44,594 nt of DNA from the NCBI RefSeq assembly GCF_001447195.1, contig NZ_LFRI01000042.1:1-44594 (forward strand), read 5' to 3'. Positions 1-8,679 of the stretch are shown here, piece after piece; the first letter of the stretch is position 1; each line of letters starts with the position of its first letter. Origin of the DNA: Aquabacterium parvum. Its GTDB lineage: Bacteria > Pseudomonadota > Gammaproteobacteria > Burkholderiales > Burkholderiaceae_C. The notes beneath the pieces were generated by a model. The model was not told the origin of the DNA and did no database searches. It saw nothing but the letters and a program-made list of their open reading frames with translations. A program made the position numbers and the translations under genes.

Positions 1-83
1 TGTGACGGGTGCTCATCTCGGTGCTCCAGCACCATGCGCACCGCGCGCTCGCGAACCTCGGGGGAATACTTCGAACTTCTCAT
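1..83 (-). CDS. IS3-family transposase OrfA, N-terminal fragment (continues left of window)
   Basis: The minus strand reads ATG at 83 and gives 27 residues before the window edge, beginning MRSSKYSPEVRERAVRMV and continuing with LEHRDEHPS. This is the characteristic start of the helix-turn-helix OrfA of IS3-family elements, which binds the terminal repeats and is joined to the OrfB DDE domain by a programmed frameshift. OrfB is outside the window. The family call is strong because of the N-terminal motif; the subgroup cannot be named from this fragment. Confidence 0.75.
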   Translation of the reverse strand, partial: MRSSKYSPEVRERAVRMVLEHRDEHPS

Positions 84-136
84 CTTGGCTCCATCATCTC
101 AAACGAGGGAGCCTCCTTCAAAGCCGGGGCGGTTCA
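1..136 (-). mobile_element. IS3-family insertion sequence, terminal fragment
   Basis: The minus strand from 136 begins TGAACCGCCCCGG, which resembles the terminal inverted repeats of IS3-family elements, and 50 bp inside it an orfA-like reading frame starts at 83. Only this end of the element is in the window; the rest lies to the left. The other terminus and the target duplication cannot be seen, so I cannot tell whether the element is intact. The boundary at 136 is inferred from the terminal sequence. Confidence 0.65.
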
Positions 137-137
137 A

Positions 138-155
138 GATGACGAATTTGTCATC
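138..155. promoter_or_regulatory. Dyad resembling a CusR/CopR-type response-regulator box
   Basis: GATGACGAATTTGTCATC is an inverted repeat of GATGAC and GTCATC. It matches the published CusR/PcoR box core ATGACAAnnTTGTCAT at all defined positions except one. It lies two bases beyond the proposed IS end and about 70 bp upstream of the start of the His-rich gene at 223, a reasonable place for an activator site. The regulator may be the CzcR-like protein encoded at 11075; that link is inference. Confidence 0.45.
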
Positions 156-222
156 TTTGAGTTGGCCTTCTGTCGCCTGCATCTGCATAGGCTTTCACCT
201 CCATAACCTTCAAGGACTGAAG

Positions 223-612
223 ATGAGAAAAGTGAACAGCCTGATTGCCTGCTCGATCCTGGCCATCAGTGCCAGCGCCTTTGCGGCGGATGGACACGAA
301 CACGGGCACGAACATGATCCGCTGCACGGCGGCGTGGTGGTGGAAGCCAGCGAGATGGACTTCGAACTGGTGGCCAAGGCCGACCTGATCAGCCTGTACG
401 TGCGCGATCACGGCAAGGCAGTCAAGATGCAAGGTGCCAGTGGCAAACTGACCCTCATCAAGGGCACCGACAAAAACGAAGTGCAACTCGCGCCAGCGGG
501 TGAGAAGCTGGAAGCCAAAGGCAGCTTCGACGTGAGCGCTGGCGCCAAAGCGGTGGCTGTCGTGACGCTGCCTGGCAAGAAGCCCGTCTCTGTTCGCTTT
601 GCGCTGAAGTGA
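223..612 (+). CDS. Small His-rich periplasmic protein of the czc locus
   Basis: This 129-residue protein starts at the ATG at 223, behind AAGGA at 212-216; the frame stays open further upstream but without a better start. Residues 1-22 form a typical signal peptide ending ASAFAA. The mature N-terminus is His-rich (DGHEHGHEHDPLHGG), followed by a beta-rich domain ending in KKPVSVRFALK. His clusters of this kind bind Zn, Co or Cu, so a periplasmic metal-binding or metal-delivery role beside CzcCBA is likely but unproven. Its C-terminal half resembles the 156-residue protein at 13815-14285. A strong hairpin follows the stop codon. I do not recognise a named family. Confidence 0.8.
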   Translation: MRKVNSLIACSILAISASAFAADGHEHGHEHDPLHGGVVVEASEMDFELVAKADLISLYVRDHGKAVKMQGASGKLTLIKGTDKNEVQLAPAGEKLEAKGSFDVSAGAKAVAVVTLPGKKPVSVRFALK

Positions 613-619
613 TGCAAGC

Positions 620-654
620 CCCCGAAGCTGGCCGATGAATCGGCCGCTTCGGGG
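620..654. terminator. Long stem-loop between convergent genes
   Basis: CCCCGAAGC (620-628) pairs with GCTTCGGGG (646-654), and inside it GGCCGAT (630-636) pairs with ATCGGCC (639-645) around a GA loop, with one unpaired T at 629. The stem sits between the stop codons of two convergent genes (612 plus strand, 687 minus strand), as expected of a bidirectional terminator. There is no following T-tract on either side, so termination efficiency is uncertain. Confidence 0.6.
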
Positions 655-686
655 CGAACGCAGGTCCTGATGCATTCGCTGGCCGC

Positions 687-2627
687 TCATTGTTGATGGG
701 GGCAATTTGGCAGCTTCAATGCCCCCATCTTGAAGGACCTTGATGCCGTCTGATAGTAGGCGATCGCCTCATTCAACAGTACCGGATCCACTGCTTTGGG
801 CGTCGTCTCCAGCGTCCGAGGATCGACCCTGTAGCTCTCCACCCGTTGCCGAGGCAGCAACACCGTGAGCGTGTTGCTTCGCAGGTAGCCAAGCGACTGA
901 TAGTTGCTGACGAAGACCCTTCTCAACGGCTCCTCTTCTTCGAAGAGACAGCGTCCAAAGAAGTAGTCGGCCCCCTTTTTCCCCAATAGCTCGACGATCG
1001 TGGGGGCCAGGTCCAACTGGCTGACCAGCGGTTCGTATACACCTGGCTTCAGCAGATCAGGCGCGAAGAAGATCAAAGGGATTCTGTAGCCATCCAGTGG
1101 CAATTTGGTCTTTCCCGCCACGGACGCACCATGGTCGGCGACGATGATGAACAGGGTGTCCTTGAACCAGGGTTGCGCACGAGCCCTGTCGATGAAGTCG
1201 CCGATCGCGAAATCGGTGTACTTGACGGCGCCGAGTCGCCCACCGGGCGAAGGGATGTCGATGCGGCCGGCGGGATAGGTGTAAGGGCGGTGATTGGACG
1301 TTGTCATGATGTGCGCAAAGAAAGGATTGCTTTGCGCCCTTCCCTCATCCAGCGTGCTCAAGGCCTGGCTGAACAGCACCTCGTCCGCCACCCCCCAGAC
1401 GTTTTCGAAGACGATGGTGCGCTTGTCCATGTCCGTCCTGTCGATCACCTTGTAGCCGTTGCCCCCGAAATAGGCATTCATGTTGTCGAAGTAGCCGTAC
1501 CCGCCGTAGAAAAAGTAGGGCTTGAAGCCTTGAGAGCCAAGCACTTCTCCCAGCGTGGCGAGGTGCTCGTTCTGAGGTCGGCGGACAATGGCCTGCCCGG
1601 GGACGGGGGGCGTTCCCAGCGACAGCGCCTCCAACCCCCTGACCGTGCGTGTTCCCGTCGCATAGGCGTGCGAGAACAGCAGTCCTTGCTTGGCGATCGC
1701 ATCGAGCCGGGGCGTCAACCCTCGCGAGTCGCCGTATGCGCCAAGAAATGAAGCCGAGAGGCTTTCCACCGAGATCAGCACCACATTCCGTGGCCGCCGG
1801 GTGAAGGGCCATGCGTGGTTCGCGGCGCCCTTCAATGCCTGAGCAGAAAGATCGGACAGCGGTCTGCGCTGCATCCCCATGGTTTGAAGAATGCGGTCCG
1901 CCTCGCTTTGCGGCATTGTTCGATAAAAGCGATCGAAATCCAGCTCGTTCCGCCGCATGGCCGCCGCCAGCGTGAACAGACCGTTCCCGGAGATCTCGTC
2001 CGCATAGGCGTTGCCTGCCCCTTCCATCTGGTCCACGCTGACCGTGAACCCCGCGATCACGGGCAGAACCACACCCGCTGCCACCAGCTTGGCGCGCTGG
2101 ATGCGCGTGATCTTGACGTTGTCCATGTTTCGAACGGCGCCCCGCAAGAACCAGACAATGAGACCAGCCACCACTGCGATGGCCGCCAAGACGGTTGGAA
2201 CAGGATAGGACTGCCGGATGTTGCCGATCACCTCCTGCGTGTAGAGCAGGTAGTCGACCGCGATGAAGTTGAACCGTGTTGAAAACTCCAGCCAGAAGGT
2301 GACCTCCGCGCCGATGCCAAACAGCATGACGAAGACAGAAAACCACAACCACTTGAGCCGAAGCGTTCTATGCCAAAGGCTAGTTCTCCAGCGATTGGGC
2401 AGTACCGCCTCGTAAAGGCAAACCGGCGCGACCAGAAAGGCCAGCGTTGCCAAATCGAACAGAAGCCCCTTGGTCAGCACATAGGGCCAGAGATCGATGC
2501 CGACCTGCCCCGCATCCAATGTGACCAGCAGGCCGATGCGCAAGCAAGTGAAGGCCGCCAACCAGATGACGGCGACCAGCCAGGGAACGCCCATGGACCT
2601 GAAAGCATTCGTGGGAACTGAAAACAT
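687..2627 (-). CDS. LtaS-like membrane sulfatase / phosphoglycerol transferase
   Basis: This 646-residue protein has about five N-terminal membrane segments (roughly residues 14-36, 50-73, 90-112, 143-162 and 180-198) followed by a periplasmic alkaline-phosphatase/sulfatase domain from about residue 280. Visible motifs are VVLISVESLSA with the metal-ligand Glu289, ATGTRTVRG containing the probable nucleophile Thr, and ADHGASV near residue 510. The architecture is that of LtaS, OpgB and EptA relatives, which transfer phosphoglycerol or phosphoethanolamine from lipids to envelope glycans or lipid A. The substrate cannot be set from sequence. It lies downstream of the minus-strand czc genes with about 200 bp of non-coding DNA before its start, so it probably has its own promoter. 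Confidence 0.85.
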   Translation of the reverse strand: MFSVPTNAFRSMGVPWLVAVIWLAAFTCLRIGLLVTLDAGQVGIDLWPYVLTKGLLFDLATLAFLVAPVCLYEAVLPNRWRTSLWHRTLRLKWLWFSVFVMLFGIGAEVTFWLEFSTRFNFIAVDYLLYTQEVIGNIRQSYPVPTVLAAIAVVAGLIVWFLRGAVRNMDNVKITRIQRAKLVAAGVVLPVIAGFTVSVDQMEGAGNAYADEISGNGLFTLAAAMRRNELDFDRFYRTMPQSEADRILQTMGMQRRPLSDLSAQALKGAANHAWPFTRRPRNVVLISVESLSASFLGAYGDSRGLTPRLDAIAKQGLLFSHAYATGTRTVRGLEALSLGTPPVPGQAIVRRPQNEHLATLGEVLGSQGFKPYFFYGGYGYFDNMNAYFGGNGYKVIDRTDMDKRTIVFENVWGVADEVLFSQALSTLDEGRAQSNPFFAHIMTTSNHRPYTYPAGRIDIPSPGGRLGAVKYTDFAIGDFIDRARAQPWFKDTLFIIVADHGASVAGKTKLPLDGYRIPLIFFAPDLLKPGVYEPLVSQLDLAPTIVELLGKKGADYFFGRCLFEEEEPLRRVFVSNYQSLGYLRSNTLTVLLPRQRVESYRVDPRTLETTPKAVDPVLLNEAIAYYQTASRSFKMGALKLPNCPHQQ

Positions 2628-2844
2628 CTAAGGTGATCCTGATGTGTGTCGGGCGGGTATCGACCCTATTCCCAACACGTCTGACAAATGAACGAAGACG
2701 TGATCGTTTCAAGTTGAATGGCGATGGCTCACGCCACCGATGCCGATTGCTTGCCTCGGTAAGTTGCCTGGTAATGCATCTCAGCAAAAGACGCGACGAC
2801 AATCTCGCCATGCTTTGACAGACCTCACAGGCATATCCGCGAGA

Positions 2845-3354
2845 TCAATATCGAAGTGCGTCCCGTTCCTTGATCAATTTGTCCAACTTGCGCTGGGCCT
2901 GCTCCGTCTCCGAAGCCAACGAGCGCTGACGGCGGCCATACTGTGAAGAAAATCTACGGCCTTGCCGATCCCCCTCTACGACCTGGCGCCCGGCCTCCTG
3001 ATCGGACCGACGGCCCCTGAGCTCTTCGTAGGCACTGGCAATCTTGTTGTCCAGATCCTTCAGCCGAAGAGATCGCGCAGCAGCGTCTTTCAGCAACTGC
3101 TCTCGCGTCATCGCAAGCGCGCGTTGCGCCGCCTCGGCCTGCTGCGGATCAGCCGGGTGAGGTTCGACAGATATCGCGTAAGACCGCTTCGCCTTTGCCT
3201 CGGGCTCGTCGCCATACACGACCTGCCCATTGGGCATGATCGACTTGTAGAGGATGCGTTCCTCGGCCCAACAGTAAGGGGTCATGCAGAGACATGCCAG
3301 CGGGATCAAGCTACTGGCGAGATGTCCAGGCACGCTTCGCATTGAATTGCTCAT
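2845..3354 (-). CDS. DUF4124-like secreted protein with coiled coil
   Basis: The 169-residue protein starts at the ATG at 3354, seven bases after AAGGAG; an in-frame TTG six bases upstream is less likely. A signal peptide ends near CWAEERILYKS. The segment ILYKSIMPNGQVVYGDEPE has the form of DUF4124 domains, a short beta-sheet module common in secreted proteobacterial proteins. The remainder, from about residue 65, is highly charged and predicted to form a coiled coil, rich in Arg, Glu and Gln. Function is unknown. It sits between the lipoprotein gene and the sulfatase gene on the same strand. Confidence 0.7.
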   Translation of the reverse strand: MSNSMRSVPGHLASSLIPLACLCMTPYCWAEERILYKSIMPNGQVVYGDEPEAKAKRSYAISVEPHPADPQQAEAAQRALAMTREQLLKDAAARSLRLKDLDNKIASAYEELRGRRSDQEAGRQVVEGDRQGRRFSSQYGRRQRSLASETEQAQRKLDKLIKERDALRY

Positions 3355-3430
3355 CCACAAGCTCCTTCTTCATTTCTCGCCATTGCAAAAGCTCGCGTGT
3401 TCAGACGCGCTATGCAGGCGAACCGCCAGA

Positions 3431-4066
3431 TCAGGGAACCGTGCCTTCGCCACCAGTTTTAGTCGGTGACGGAACCGTACGATCCAGCGCGCGCAGAATC
3501 CGGCTTTCGTCGATCAGCGCACGCCCTTCCTGCCGCGACAAGCGAACAAGGTCGAATCTCTTCCCATACCTTCCACGCCTGCGTACTTCCAGCACAACGA
3601 CATCACCTGCTCGCAGTTCCAGGGGAATGGTCGCGTCCACCCCCTCCTGAATGCGAACTTCGTGAAGCCCCGGCGAAACGTCCACGGCAACGACCGAATA
3701 GGGGATGAGGCTTTCCAGCGGCTGCCCATTCAACCCCAAAGGCACCAGCCCTTGGACGTCGCCGTCCCGCGCTCGAACGATCACCACCCGCCCCGCATCC
3801 GGCCGCAATGCCAGGTTGCGCACCTTGGCCGCGTCCAAGGACTTCGGTGACGGCCCCGGCACGCAGGTTCTCGTCTTGAGCATGGTGAAACATATGGGCT
3901 TAAGCCGCTTGGCCTCGTCCCTCTCGGGCAGGGCACAGCCTTGCAACACCGCGGCGAACAGCCCCAGCAAGACTATGTCAGGCGCATAGAACGTCGCGCG
4001 AGTGAAGGCACGCGCGCTCCCCTCACCGGGCCAAAGCCGGGGCCACCGGCCCCATGCTTTGGTCAT
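3431..4066 (-). CDS. Putative lipoprotein co-transcribed with czcCBA
   Basis: The ATG at 4066 overlaps the czcA stop codon by four bases (ATGA), which implies translational coupling to the pump operon. The 211-residue protein has a hydrophobic stretch at about residues 29-43 ending in a lipobox-like LQGC, preceded by an unusually long basic N-terminus. The mature part holds beta-rich segments such as VVIVRARDGDVQGLVPLGLNG and a PGLHEVRI stretch, reminiscent of small outer-membrane lipoproteins that carry a bound-strand domain. No catalytic motif is seen. A role in envelope metal homeostasis follows only from its position. Confidence 0.65.
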   Translation of the reverse strand: MTKAWGRWPRLWPGEGSARAFTRATFYAPDIVLLGLFAAVLQGCALPERDEAKRLKPICFTMLKTRTCVPGPSPKSLDAAKVRNLALRPDAGRVVIVRARDGDVQGLVPLGLNGQPLESLIPYSVVAVDVSPGLHEVRIQEGVDATIPLELRAGDVVVLEVRRRGRYGKRFDLVRLSRQEGRALIDESRILRALDRTVPSPTKTGGEGTVP

Positions 4067-7000
4067 GCAATCGCTCCATCCTCGTGTGCGTCAGGAGAGG
4101 GCTTGGTTTCGGTGGTCTGGGCGTCCTCTTCATCCTTTCGATGGACGATGCGGTAAAGCACAGGCAGCACCAGCAAAGTCAGCATCGTCGAGGACAGGAT
4201 GCCCCCGATCACGACGGTCGCCAGCGGCCTTTGAACCTCCGCGCCCGTGCCGGTGGCCAGGGCCATCGGTACGAAGCCAAGCGATGCCACCAACGCGGTC
4301 ATCAGGACCGGCCTCAGCCGCGTCAAGGCGCCCTCGTGGATGGCCTCGTCAAGCGACCGCCCTTCGTCACGCAAGTTGCGAATGAAGGAGATCATCACCA
4401 GCCCGTTCAGCACGGCCACCCCAGACAGTGCGATGAATCCGATGGCCGCCGAGATCGACAAGGGGATGTCCCGCAGCCACAGGGCCAGGATGCCTCCCGT
4501 CAGCGCGAACGGGATCCCGGTGAACACCAGCAAGCCGTCCTTCACGTTGCCGAACATGGCAAAGAGCAGCACGAAAACCAGCAGCAGCGAGACCGGCACG
4601 ACGATCTGCAGGCGCTGCGTGGCGGACTGCAGGTTCTCGAACTGGCCGCCCCACACGGTCCAATAGCCCGTGGGGATCTTGACCGCTTCCAGCGCCTTCT
4701 GGGCATCCCCGACGAAGGTGCCGATGTCACGGCCACGCACGTTGGCGCTGATGACGATGCGGCGCTTGCCGTTCTCGCGGCTGACCTGGTTGGGACCAGG
4801 CGCCGAGTCGATGGAAGCCACCTCGGACAGCGGAATGAAGCGCGCGCCCTCGCCGTCTCCGCCCTTCAAGGCGATGGGGAGGCGCCGAACGGCTTCCAGA
4901 TCCGTGCGGACATCTTCCGGCAGACGCACGACGATGTCGAAACGGCGGTCGCCCTCGAACAGCGTCCCAGCCTCCTTGCCGCCCACGGCCGTGGCCAGCG
5001 TGTCCTGGATGTCGCCGATGTTCAGGCCATAGCGCGTCGCCTTCTCGCGGTCGATGTTGATGGTCAGCATGGGCAGGCCCGTGGTCTGTTCCACCTTCAC
5101 CTCGGACGAGCCCGGGATGCCTTGCAGCACCTTCGCGATCTGGTTGGCAGTGTTGTTGAGGACATCCATGTCATCACCGAACAGCTTGACCGCGACGTCA
5201 CTGCGCACCCCGGAGATCAGCTCGTTGAAGCGCAGCTGGATCGGCTGAGAGAACTCGTAGTTCTGCCCCGGCAGTTTGGCGACCTCTTCCTGAACAGCGG
5301 CCAGCAGTTCGTCGCGCGTCTTGCGCGGCTCGGGCCATTTGTCCACCGGCTTGAGCATCACGTAACCGTCCGAGATGTTGGGCGGCATCGGGTCGGCCGC
5401 GATCTCGGCGGTACCGGTGCGTGCAAACACACGTTCGATCTCAGGGAACTTGGCCTTCAGATGGCTTTCCAGCTTGGTCTGCATGGCCACCGATTGGCTG
5501 AGGCTGGTGCCGGGAATCCGCAGCGCCTGCACCGCGAAATCGCCTTCGTTCAAGCTTGGCACGAACTCGCTGCCCATGCGGGAAGCCACCACGCCACAGA
5601 CCAGGACGAGCACCGCTGCCGCCGTCAGCACGACAGGCTTGGCCCCCATCACCGTGTTCAGCATGGGCTCATACCAGCGCTTGGCGGTGCGGATCACTAC
5701 GTTTTCGGTCTCCGACACCTTCTTGCCGATGAACAGCGCCACGGCAGCGGGGATGAAGGTGATGGACAGGATCATGGCACCCAACAACGCCGTCACCACG
5801 GTGAACGCCATCGGATGGAACATCTTGCCTTCCACACCGGCCAGGGCGAAGATGGGCAGGTAGACGATCATGATGATCAGCTGCCCGAACAGCAGCGGAC
5901 GACGGGCCTCCTGCGAAGCCGCGAAGACTTCATGGAAGCGCTCGCGCAAGGTCAACTCTCGCCCGTGATGCGCCTGCGCATGCGCCAGGCGGCGCACGCA
6001 GTTCTCCACGATCACCACCGCGCCATCGACGATGATCCCGAAGTCCAGCGCGCCCAGACTCATCAGGTTCGCACTGACCTTCTGACTGACCATACCGCTG
6101 AAGGTGAAGAGCATGGAAAGCGGGATCACCATGGCGGTGATCACCGCGGCACGCATGTTGCCCAGGAACAGGAAGAGGATGGCGATCACCAGGATGGCGC
6201 CTTCCATCAGGTTCTTCTTCACCGTGGCGATCGCCTTGTCCACCAGGACGGTCCGGTCGTAGACGGTCACGGCATGAACACCAGCTGGCAGGGACTTGTT
6301 GATCTCCGCCATCTTGATGTCAACTGCTTGCGAGACCTTGCGGCTGTTCTCGCCAATGAGCATGAACACGGTGCCCAGGACGACCTCTCGGCCGTTGTCG
6401 GTGGCGGCGCCCGTGCGCAGCTCCTTGCCCTGCCCCACTTCTGCGATGTCGCGGATGCGGATGGGTACATCCGTCGTCTGCTTGACGATGATGCTGCCCA
6501 GGTCCTGGGTGCCACGCACCTGACCAGGTGCACGGATCAGGTACTGCTCGCCTTCGCGTTCGATGTAGCCGGCGCCAACGTTGCCGTTGTTGCGCTCCAG
6601 GGCATTGACCACGTCACCCAACGTCAGGCCATGCGCCATGAGCTTCTCAGGGCTGGGCGCGACCTGGTATTCCTTGGCATAGCCGCCGATGGAATTGATC
6701 TCGGTCACGCCCGTTACATTGCGCAGTTGAGGCTTGATGATCCAATCCTGGATTTCGCGCAGGTCAGTCGGCGTGTAGGGCGTGCCATCCGGCTTCTTGG
6801 CGCCGTCCTTGGCTTCGACAGTCCACATGTAGATCTCGCCCAGGCCTGTGGAAATGGGGCCCATGGCCGGCGTGACGCCTTCCGGCAGCCGCGCCTTGGC
6901 CTCCTGGATCCGCTCGTTCACCAGTTGGCGCGCGAAGTACAGGTCGGTGCCGTCCTTGAAGATCACGGTGATCTGGGACAGGCCGTAGCGCGACAGGGAG

Positions 7001-7248
7001 CGGGTCTGCTCCAGGCCGGGCAGGCCCGCCATCACTGTCTCCAGCGGGTAGGTCACACGCTGTTCGGTTTCCAGCGGCGAATAGCCAGGTGTCTGGGTGT
7101 TGATCTGGACCTGGACGTTGGTGATGTCCGGCACGGCATCGATGGGCAGCTTCTGATAGCTGAAGACGCCCAGGGCGGCCATACCGAAGACGGCCAGCAG
7201 CACAAGCCAGCGCTGCTCAATGGCAAATCGGATGATGCGTTCAAACAT
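4063..7248 (-). CDS. czcA: CzcA-type heavy-metal RND efflux pump
   Basis: This 1061-residue inner-membrane transporter has full family length. It is the proton-driven pump of the tripartite CzcCBA exporter, moving divalent metals (Zn, Co, Cd) from the periplasm outward. The HME1 signature DFGIIVDGAVVIVEN lies at residues 402-416, placing Asp402, Asp408 and Glu415 at the positions known to carry protons in Cupriavidus CzcA. Twelve membrane helices fit the pattern: one near residues 15-32, a block at about 345-540, and a second block near the C-terminus. The gap to czcB is 18 bp, with the order C, B, A on the minus strand. CnrA and NccA relatives are the alternative; metal preference is not set by sequence alone. 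Confidence 0.95.
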   Translation of the reverse strand: MFERIIRFAIEQRWLVLLAVFGMAALGVFSYQKLPIDAVPDITNVQVQINTQTPGYSPLETEQRVTYPLETVMAGLPGLEQTRSLSRYGLSQITVIFKDGTDLYFARQLVNERIQEAKARLPEGVTPAMGPISTGLGEIYMWTVEAKDGAKKPDGTPYTPTDLREIQDWIIKPQLRNVTGVTEINSIGGYAKEYQVAPSPEKLMAHGLTLGDVVNALERNNGNVGAGYIEREGEQYLIRAPGQVRGTQDLGSIIVKQTTDVPIRIRDIAEVGQGKELRTGAATDNGREVVLGTVFMLIGENSRKVSQAVDIKMAEINKSLPAGVHAVTVYDRTVLVDKAIATVKKNLMEGAILVIAILFLFLGNMRAAVITAMVIPLSMLFTFSGMVSQKVSANLMSLGALDFGIIVDGAVVIVENCVRRLAHAQAHHGRELTLRERFHEVFAASQEARRPLLFGQLIIMIVYLPIFALAGVEGKMFHPMAFTVVTALLGAMILSITFIPAAVALFIGKKVSETENVVIRTAKRWYEPMLNTVMGAKPVVLTAAAVLVLVCGVVASRMGSEFVPSLNEGDFAVQALRIPGTSLSQSVAMQTKLESHLKAKFPEIERVFARTGTAEIAADPMPPNISDGYVMLKPVDKWPEPRKTRDELLAAVQEEVAKLPGQNYEFSQPIQLRFNELISGVRSDVAVKLFGDDMDVLNNTANQIAKVLQGIPGSSEVKVEQTTGLPMLTINIDREKATRYGLNIGDIQDTLATAVGGKEAGTLFEGDRRFDIVVRLPEDVRTDLEAVRRLPIALKGGDGEGARFIPLSEVASIDSAPGPNQVSRENGKRRIVISANVRGRDIGTFVGDAQKALEAVKIPTGYWTVWGGQFENLQSATQRLQIVVPVSLLLVFVLLFAMFGNVKDGLLVFTGIPFALTGGILALWLRDIPLSISAAIGFIALSGVAVLNGLVMISFIRNLRDEGRSLDEAIHEGALTRLRPVLMTALVASLGFVPMALATGTGAEVQRPLATVVIGGILSSTMLTLLVLPVLYRIVHRKDEEDAQTTETKPSPDAHEDGAIA

Positions 7249-7266
7249 GATGGGTGGACCTCGTGC

Positions 7267-8679
7267 TCAATGCTCGTGCTCGGCCGAAGCCTTGCCGATT
7301 TCAGCTTTGATGACGAAGCTGTTCGTCGCCGCATAGCGGGTACCGGCGCTCAAGCCCTTGACGACTTCCGTGCGCTTGCCATCGGTGTGACCGACCTCCA
7401 CAGGCTTGGCCTGGAATCCGCCCGGGACTTCGACGAACACGACTTGGCGGCCTTCCATGGTCTGCACCGCGCCAGCCGTCACGGTCACGGGTGCTTCCGT
7501 CTCGCCGGAAGTCACGGCGACATTGACGAACAGGCCGGGACGCCACGACAGGTCTGGATTGGTCAGCACCACTCGGGCGGTTGCTGTGCGCGTCTGCTCG
7601 CCAATCAGCGATCCAACGTAGGTCACGGTGCCCTTGGCCGTGGCTTCGAACGAACTGGATCGCACGGTAACCTTCTCGCCCACCTTCACGAGGTTCAGGT
7701 CCTTGGCGGGCACGTTGATTGTGGCCCACACGGTGGACAGGTCGGACAGGGTGAACACATTGGCGTCTTCCTTGACCGACTCGCCCAGAGCGATGTGCTT
7801 CTCGACCACGACCGCATCAAACGGTGCGCGCAGCTCGTAGCGATTCAATGCCCCAGCCGAAGGCGAGGCACCCAACGCCTTGAGCTTCTGGTTGGCGTTG
7901 TTGACCGCAATCTCGGCTTCGCGCAGGGCCTGGGTGGCCTGCAGAAGATCCATCTGCGGCGAGATCTTGTCTTCGAAGAGCTTCTTCTCTCGGTCGTAGG
8001 TGGTTTGCGCCAAGGTCAGGCGCTTCTGGGCCGCCTGCAACTCGCTGCGCTGTTCGGACAGCAACACGCTGGAAATGACCGCGAGGACCTGGCCCTTTTT
8101 GACCTGCTGCCCGAGGTTGGCCGACACCGATTCGACGACGCCACCGACACGGGGCACAACGTGTGCCGTGCGATCCTCGTTGAACTTGATCTCGCCGGAC
8201 AGTTGCACCGTCGAAAGGATCTTGCCAGGTTGTGCCGCTTGGACTTCAACGCCCGCTGCTGCGATCTGCTGAGCATTCAGAGAGACAGGCTCTTCCTCGC
8301 CTTCCTCGTGCTTGCCAGCGTTGGCGGCGGCAGCGCCCTTCTCAGGAGCGGTTTCGCCTTCATGCTTGTCATGCTCCCCATGCTCCTCGGCCTTCTCATG
8401 GTGTTCCTTGTCATCGTGTCCCTTCGCCTCGTCGTGGCCGGACTCGGATTTCTTCTCGCCGTGGTGCTCGGCGTCGTCGTGTCCCTTGGCCTCGCCGTGA
8501 CCGTGGCCATGGCTCTCCTCGGCCGCTTCGCCGGCGGGCGCGCTGGGAGACCGCGTCAGCACAAATGCGCTGACGCCCAACCCCGCCAAAACGATGGCGA
8601 TGATGGCGATGAGTTGCTTTTGGCTGATGCGCCCAGCTTGGCGTTGTGATTTGGAGCGTGTCATGCAATGCTTTCTCAT
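7267..8679 (-). CDS. czcB: CzcB-type periplasmic adaptor with long His-rich segment
   Basis: The 470-residue membrane-fusion protein bridges CzcA and CzcC. A membrane anchor lies at about residues 22-42. Next is a very His-, Glu- and Lys-rich stretch (about 55-127) with repeats such as HGHGHGEAKGHDD, expected to bind metal in the periplasm. The barrel-sandwich, coiled-coil and beta-barrel domains follow, with lipoyl-like halves at AHVVPRVGGVVESVSANLG and YELRAPFDAVV. A second HEH motif ends the protein. The start at 8679 overlaps the czcC stop by four bases; the in-frame ATG at 8664 is an alternative. Length matches family members plus the His insert. Confidence 0.93.
   Translation of the reverse strand: MRKHCMTRSKSQRQAGRISQKQLIAIIAIVLAGLGVSAFVLTRSPSAPAGEAAEESHGHGHGEAKGHDDAEHHGEKKSESGHDEAKGHDDKEHHEKAEEHGEHDKHEGETAPEKGAAAANAGKHEEGEEEPVSLNAQQIAAAGVEVQAAQPGKILSTVQLSGEIKFNEDRTAHVVPRVGGVVESVSANLGQQVKKGQVLAVISSVLLSEQRSELQAAQKRLTLAQTTYDREKKLFEDKISPQMDLLQATQALREAEIAVNNANQKLKALGASPSAGALNRYELRAPFDAVVVEKHIALGESVKEDANVFTLSDLSTVWATINVPAKDLNLVKVGEKVTVRSSSFEATAKGTVTYVGSLIGEQTRTATARVVLTNPDLSWRPGLFVNVAVTSGETEAPVTVTAGAVQTMEGRQVVFVEVPGGFQAKPVEVGHTDGKRTEVVKGLSAGTRYAATNSFVIKAEIGKASAEHEH

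Noticed and set aside
4054..8649. Open plus-strand frame of more than 1500 codons opposite czcA and czcB
   Set aside because: It is exactly antisense to two well-recognised genes, its translation is low-complexity His/Arg/Asp-rich, and such frames are common shadows of GC-rich coding DNA. No ribosome-binding site or family motif is seen.
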